From: Gemmatimonadota bacterium
GTDB lineage: Bacteria; Gemmatimonadota; Gemmatimonadetes; Gemmatimonadales; GWC2-71-9
NCBI GenBank assembly: GCA_017889745.1
Contig: JAGGAG010000028.1
Span: forward strand, 1 to 18,938
Length of the DNA stretch: 18,938 nucleotides
Reading direction: 5' to 3'
Numbering within the stretch: position 1 is the first letter of the stretch; the number at the start of each line of letters is the position of its first letter. This document shows, piece by piece, positions 15,416 through 18,938 of the stretch. The notes beneath the pieces are model-generated. The model made no database searches. It saw nothing but the letters and a program-made list of their open reading frames with translations, and was not told the DNA's origin. A program made the position numbers and the translations under genes.

Positions 15416-16708
15416 ATGGATCAAACCCCGACCCTCCGCCCCCTCGATGTCGTCGCCGTCATCATGGGCGGCGGTGCCGGTACGCGCCTCTTTCCCCTCA
15501 CCAAGGACCGCTCCAAGCCGGCGGTCCCGCTGGGTGGCAAGTACCGCCTGGTCGACATCCCCATCAGCAACTGCATCAACTCCGAGCTCCGCCGCATCTT
15601 CGTCCTGACCCAGTTCAACAGCAGCTCGCTTCATCGCCACATCCAGGACGCGTACCGCTTCGACGTCTTCGCCCCGGGCTTCGTGGAGATCCTCGCCGCC
15701 CAGCAGACCCCCGAGCGGGTCGACTGGTACCAGGGCACCGCCGACGCCGTGCGGCAGAACCTCGTGCATCTCGCCAACGCACCCCACAAGCTGGTGCTCA
15801 TCCTGTCCGGAGACCAGCTCTATCGCATGGACTTCCGCGCCGTCATCGAGCAGCACCTCGCCACCGGGGCCGATGCCACCGTCGCCACGATCCCCGTGGC
15901 GCGCAAGGACGCCGGCGCCTTCGGCATCATGCAGGTGGCCCCCGATAGGCGCATCACCCGCTTCGTGGAGAAGCCACAGGACCAGGCGCTGCTGAATGAA
16001 TTGCGGGTGGACTGGGCGGCGGTGGATCGCCCGCTCGAAGGGGTCGAGCCCGACTCGCTGCTGGCCTCCATGGGCATCTACGTCTTCCGTCGCGAAGTGC
16101 TGGAAGAGGCGCTCGTGGGGCCCGAGGCGGACTTCGGCAAGCACGTCATCCCGTCCCTGATCGAATCACACCGGGTGTATGCCTATCTCTATCAGGGCTA
16201 CTGGGAGGACGTCGGCACCATCCGCTCCTTCTACGAGGCCAACCTCGACCTCTGCGAGCCACTCCCGAAGTTCAACTTCTACGACGCCACGGCGCCGATC
16301 TTCGCGCATGCGCGCTATCTGCCGCCCAGCAAGATCATCCGCGGCCGCATGGATCGCGCGGTCATCTCCGATGGCTGCATCATCAACGACGCGGTGATCG
16401 AACACTCGTTGATCGGCCTGCGCAGCCGGATCCAGGCCGGTGCCGTCATCCGCGACTCGCTGGTCATGGGGCAGGACTACTACGAAACGGTGGAACGTGG
16501 CCGCCCGTCCGGCGCGCCCCTCATCGGCATCGGGCACGGATCCGTCATCGAGCGCACCATCGTCGACAAGAACGCCCGCATCGGCGACGGTGTCCGCATC
16601 TCGCCCGACGACAAGCCCGCGAGCTTCGATGGACCGAACTTCTACGTCCGCGACGGGCTGGTGGTCATCCCCAAGAATGCGATCGTTCCCGACGGCAGCG
16701 TCATCTAG
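15416..16708 (+). CDS. glgC: Glucose-1-phosphate adenylyltransferase (ADP-glucose pyrophosphorylase)
   Basis: 430 residues. It makes ADP-glucose from ATP and glucose 1-phosphate, the first committed step of glycogen synthesis. Seen: the nucleotide-binding loop GGGAGTRLFPLTKDRSKPAV at 18-37, KYRLVDIPISNCINSELRRI (42-61), VLTQFNSSSLHRHI, LSGDQLYRMDF, RFVEKPQ, and GYWEDVGTIRSFYEANLDL. The C-terminal left-handed beta-helix ends FYVRDGLVVIPKNAIVPDG. The wording of these motifs is closer to cyanobacterial and plant enzymes than to the enterobacterial one. The open frame extends far upstream inside the mannosidase gene, but ATG 15416 gives the standard N-terminus. No Shine-Dalgarno sequence precedes it, and 64 bases separate it from the operon, so it may have its own promoter or be read through. 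Confidence 0.93.
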   Translation: MDQTPTLRPLDVVAVIMGGGAGTRLFPLTKDRSKPAVPLGGKYRLVDIPISNCINSELRRIFVLTQFNSSSLHRHIQDAYRFDVFAPGFVEILAAQQTPERVDWYQGTADAVRQNLVHLANAPHKLVLILSGDQLYRMDFRAVIEQHLATGADATVATIPVARKDAGAFGIMQVAPDRRITRFVEKPQDQALLNELRVDWAAVDRPLEGVEPDSLLASMGIYVFRREVLEEALVGPEADFGKHVIPSLIESHRVYAYLYQGYWEDVGTIRSFYEANLDLCEPLPKFNFYDATAPIFAHARYLPPSKIIRGRMDRAVISDGCIINDAVIEHSLIGLRSRIQAGAVIRDSLVMGQDYYETVERGRPSGAPLIGIGHGSVIERTIVDKNARIGDGVRISPDDKPASFDGPNFYVRDGLVVIPKNAIVPDGSVI

Positions 16709-16719
16709 CGTCACGCCCC

Positions 16720-17571
16720 ATGGATGAGGGCCAGGGCGTGATCGTTCACCTCGTCGACGGCACCTACGAGCTCTTCCGTCACTTCTACGGCATCCGGCGC
16801 GGCGGGGGCGACGATCCCCCGTTCGGCGCGGTGCTGGGCGTACTCCGCACGGTTGCCCAGATGCTCGAGGGCGGCGCGACCCACGTGGGCGTGGCCACCG
16901 ATCACGTCATCGAGTCGTTCCGCAACCGACTGTGGCCGGGGTACAAGACCGGTGAGGGTATCGAGCCCGCCCTCTGGGCACAGTTCCACCCGCTCGAGGA
17001 GGCGCTCGCCGCCATGGGCGTGGTGGTGTGGCCCATGGTCGAACTCGAGGCCGACGATGCGCTCGCATCCGCCGCGCACCTGGCCGCGGCGGACGGGCGG
17101 GTGCAGAAGGTCTGCATCTGGACCCCCGACAAGGACCTCGCGCAGTGCGTGGTCGGCGAGCGCGTCGTGCAGATGGACCGCCGCAGTGGCCAGATGCGCG
17201 ACGCCGCCGGCGTGCTGGCCAGGTTCGGCGTGATGCCGCCGCACATTCCCGATTACCTCGCCCTGGTCGGTGACGCCGCCGATGGCTATCCCGGCATCCA
17301 TGGTATCGGACCCAAGACCTCCGCCCGGCTCATCCAGCGCTACGGGCCCCTCGAACAATTCCCTCCCGAAGTCCTTGGGGACAACCAGCAGCACGCGCTG
17401 CTGTTCAAGCAGCTGGCCACGTTGCGGACAGATGAGCGCCTCTTCGCCGATGTGGAGCAGTTGCACTGGCACGGCCCGCGTGCCTCGTTTGTGTCCATGG
17501 CAGCGAAGATCGGCGATGAGCGCCTGGCGACGCGCGTGCGTGAGCTCGAGAATCGACTTCGCGGACCCTGA
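16720..17571 (+). CDS. Stand-alone 5'-3' exonuclease / flap endonuclease domain protein
   Basis: 283 residues matching the 5'-3' exonuclease domain of DNA polymerase I, without the polymerase part. Acidic metal-binding residues are present: Asp13 (HLVDGTYELF), ELEADDALA at 108-116 with Asp112/113, WTPDKDLAQ with Asp137/139, and LVGDAADGYPGIHGIGPKT with Asp185/188 followed by the helix-hairpin-helix. The usual FD....TFR....YK.NR region reads ATDHVIESFRNRLWPGYKTG, so the phosphate-binding basic residues are mostly kept. A role in removing RNA primers or flaps is inferred. The ATG lies 11 bases after glgC without a ribosome site; GTG 16738 has GAGG eight bases before it and is a possible true start (VIVHLVDG). 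The gene ends before a strong hairpin. Confidence 0.88.
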   Translation: MDEGQGVIVHLVDGTYELFRHFYGIRRGGGDDPPFGAVLGVLRTVAQMLEGGATHVGVATDHVIESFRNRLWPGYKTGEGIEPALWAQFHPLEEALAAMGVVVWPMVELEADDALASAAHLAAADGRVQKVCIWTPDKDLAQCVVGERVVQMDRRSGQMRDAAGVLARFGVMPPHIPDYLALVGDAADGYPGIHGIGPKTSARLIQRYGPLEQFPPEVLGDNQQHALLFKQLATLRTDERLFADVEQLHWHGPRASFVSMAAKIGDERLATRVRELENRLRGP

Positions 17572-17582
17572 TGATCAACGAA

Positions 17583-17610
17583 AGGGCCCGGGACGCATGC
17601 CCCGGGCCCT
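17583..17610. terminator. Strong bidirectional terminator between convergent genes
   Basis: A perfect 10-bp inverted repeat, AGGGCCCGGG at 17583-17592 and CCCGGGCCCT at 17601-17610, with an eight-base loop. GAAA lies just before and GGGTTTCG just after, giving short T-rich tails on both strands. It sits between the stop of the exonuclease gene (17571) and the stop of the minus-strand lipoprotein gene (17639), so it can serve both. Confidence 0.8.
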
Positions 17611-17638
17611 GAGGGTTTCGACTGCGACTGTCAGGCTG

Positions 17639-18730
17639 TCACGGCATCAGCAGCGTGCCGACCAGGCCTGCATGGTCCGACGTCCACAGCGGGTAGAACG
17701 GCCCCTTGACCTTCTCCGACGGGTCGTAGTTGACCCGGTCGATCTTCCCCATCGCCCGGTCGGGCGGGCCCTCGAACCCGCGCGCGAAGATGAAGTCGAT
17801 GCGCTCATTCATGTTGGGCTGCGGGTTCGACAGGTCGGACTCGTGGCAGCAGGTAAGGCCCGTGGTCCCTGGGCGGAGGGTGCGCCAGAGATCGGCATAA
17901 CCGTTCTGGCTCGCGACCTGGTACATGGCCGACCCCTCGTTGTCGTTCAAGTCGCCCATGATGACCGCCCGCTCAGCTCCCGCAATCGTCTGAACGATCT
18001 CAGCCATCTGCGCCATGCGGAGCTGGCTCAGGTCAGTGACCCCGAGGTCGTCCTCGAGGTGCGTGCTGGCCACCTGGTAGGTCTTGCCGTCCACAGTGAA
18101 CGGGCGGCTCACCCAGCCGCGGTTCAGGGACACTCCGATGCCGGGATCGCCAAGGTTGTTCTCGAAGAGCTTCTGGATGACCGGGCTACCGGGGATGGCC
18201 CGCTCCGTGTCGTAGAGCATCACGTCGTAGTCCCGGAGCCTCACGCCCGTAACCGGCTGCGCGTCGATGTTGAGGATCGAGCCCGCCACCTGGTACGGCA
18301 GTCCGCGGTCCTGCAGGGCCTGCATGATCACCGGGAGGAAGTCGGCGCTGAAGACGACCGGAATCCCCGCCCATGTGAGATCGATGTCGATCTTGGATAC
18401 TTCCTGCAGGCCGACGACGTGCGGACGGGTCTTGGCGATGGCATCTGCCAGTGCCCCTGCGCGCGTTGCCACATCGGTCTGTTTCAGCACCTGCACCTGT
18501 TGCAGCAGGACCGTCAGCACTAGCTGCTGGTCACCGGTCGCCAGCGCGGCAAGGATCGCGTCCACGTCGGCTCCGACATAGAAATTCTGCGTCATGACCA
18601 CCAGTCGATCGGCCCCGCCCCTGGCGTTCGACGGGCTCAGTGCCATGCTGGGCGCGTTGGCGTCGTCCGCGGCGCAGCTCAGCAGCAGCAGGGCGGCGCC
18701 GATCGAGACCATGCGGGAGACATTTCTCAT
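17639..18730 (-). CDS. Endonuclease/exonuclease/phosphatase (EEP) superfamily lipoprotein
   Basis: 363 residues. The signal peptide RNVSRMVSIGAALLLLS ends at a good lipobox, LLSC with Cys19, so the protein is membrane-anchored outside the cytoplasm. All EEP signature blocks are present in order: VMTQNFYVGAD (Asn), HVVGLQEV (metal-binding Glu), VASTHLEDD (catalytic His), IMGDLNDNEG (Asp/Asn), ERIDFIFARG and WTSDHAGLVG (Asp-His pair). The family includes DNase I, sphingomyelinases and inositol phosphatases; the substrate cannot be told here. A Cys pair in GLTCCHESDL may be structural. An upstream ATG at 18802 would extend the frame, but the ATG at 18730 begins the signal peptide and has a GGGAGGG just upstream. 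It converges with the exonuclease gene. Confidence 0.9.
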   Translation of the reverse strand: MRNVSRMVSIGAALLLLSCAADDANAPSMALSPSNARGGADRLVVMTQNFYVGADVDAILAALATGDQQLVLTVLLQQVQVLKQTDVATRAGALADAIAKTRPHVVGLQEVSKIDIDLTWAGIPVVFSADFLPVIMQALQDRGLPYQVAGSILNIDAQPVTGVRLRDYDVMLYDTERAIPGSPVIQKLFENNLGDPGIGVSLNRGWVSRPFTVDGKTYQVASTHLEDDLGVTDLSQLRMAQMAEIVQTIAGAERAVIMGDLNDNEGSAMYQVASQNGYADLWRTLRPGTTGLTCCHESDLSNPQPNMNERIDFIFARGFEGPPDRAMGKIDRVNYDPSEKVKGPFYPLWTSDHAGLVGTLLMP

Positions 18731-18900
18731 ACAGCCCTCCCCTTCCTCTAGGCCCGGTGCGGCCGAGCCCGGCGGAACCGACCGCCGGACACCGGGATAC
18801 ACGCGGGCTCAGCCGGAAAATGGAGAGCCATCGGCATAGGGACCGTGAAGGTGCGGTGAGACCTGGCTCACACCATCTGCGATGTCGCCGCTTGAACGAA

Positions 18901-18931
18901 AAAGGGGGCGACCCGTCGGGCCGCCCCCTTT
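18901..18931 (-). terminator. Rho-independent terminator of a gene beyond the right edge
   Basis: AAAGGGGGCG at 18901-18910 pairs with CGCCCCCTTT at 18922-18931, and an inner CCC/GGG pair closes a short loop. On the minus strand the stem is followed by a run of five T (the A-run at 18899-18903 on the plus strand), which is the classical arrangement. It therefore ends a minus-strand transcript entering from the right and insulates the EEP lipoprotein gene from it. Confidence 0.75.
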
Positions 18932-18938
18932 CTCCACT

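Noticed and set aside
18850..18874. GTGAG/CTCAC inverted repeat upstream of the EEP lipoprotein gene, possible operator
   Set aside because: Only five pairs, with no flanking promoter I can place; such repeats are expected by chance at this GC content.
1..18938. CRISPR arrays, tRNA or rRNA genes, insertion sequences, toxin-antitoxin or phage-defence genes
   Set aside because: No regularly spaced repeats, cloverleaf-like structures, terminal inverted repeats with a transposase, or defence-type protein motifs were seen on either strand; the stand-alone exonuclease and the EEP lipoprotein are not by themselves evidence of a defence system.

Overview
This is a high-GC window from a bacterium with lipoproteins and a Tat-exported protein, so probably a diderm (Gram-negative) cell. 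The gene content (DUF1254/DUF1214 protein, Dpp/Opp-type permeases, a cyanobacteria/plant-like GlgC, BIG2 lipoprotein, endonuclease/exonuclease/phosphatase lipoprotein) would fit Gemmatimonadota or a related soil or aquatic lineage. That placement is inference from gene style only, because there is no rRNA or other marker here. I saw no tRNA, rRNA, CRISPR array, insertion sequence or phage gene.

Layout. (1) 1-1690: a probable fragment of a minus-strand exported protein at the left edge, then a Tat-signal DUF1254/DUF1214 protein on the plus strand, closed by a GC-rich hairpin. (2) 1692-3492, minus strand: two coupled ABC permeases of the dipeptide/oligopeptide class (DppB- and DppC-like) with no ATPase gene beside them. 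(3) 3669-4737: a small Ig-like (BIG2) lipoprotein converging on a two-helix membrane protein, their 3' ends overlapping by 11 bases. (4) 4845-15351, plus strand: seven tightly packed genes with junctions from a 19-base overlap to a 6-base gap. In order they are a family-5 solute-binding lipoprotein, a GHMP sugar kinase, a heparinase II/III-like protein with a C-terminal CBM9-like domain, a class-III aminotransferase of the glutamate-1-semialdehyde type, two amidohydrolase-fold proteins (the second without the first metal motif) and a GH38 alpha-mannosidase. (5) 15416-17571: GlgC (ADP-glucose synthesis) followed closely by a stand-alone 5'-3' exonuclease domain, then a strong bidirectional terminator. 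(6) 17639-18730, minus strand: an EEP-superfamily lipoprotein, and at the right edge a terminator for a minus-strand gene outside the window.

The centre of interest is region 4. The lyase-like and mannosidase proteins lack visible signal peptides, while the first gene encodes an exported binding lipoprotein. The simplest reading is import of an oligosaccharide (probably uronate- and mannose- or heptose-containing, perhaps with amino groups) and intracellular breakdown: eliminative cleavage, alpha-mannoside hydrolysis, sugar phosphorylation, transamination and one or two hydrolase steps. The transporter may be completed by the divergent permeases at 1692-3492. The substrate, and whether this is catabolic or a remodelling pathway, cannot be decided from sequence. 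The operon may start from a leaderless promoter just before the first GTG.
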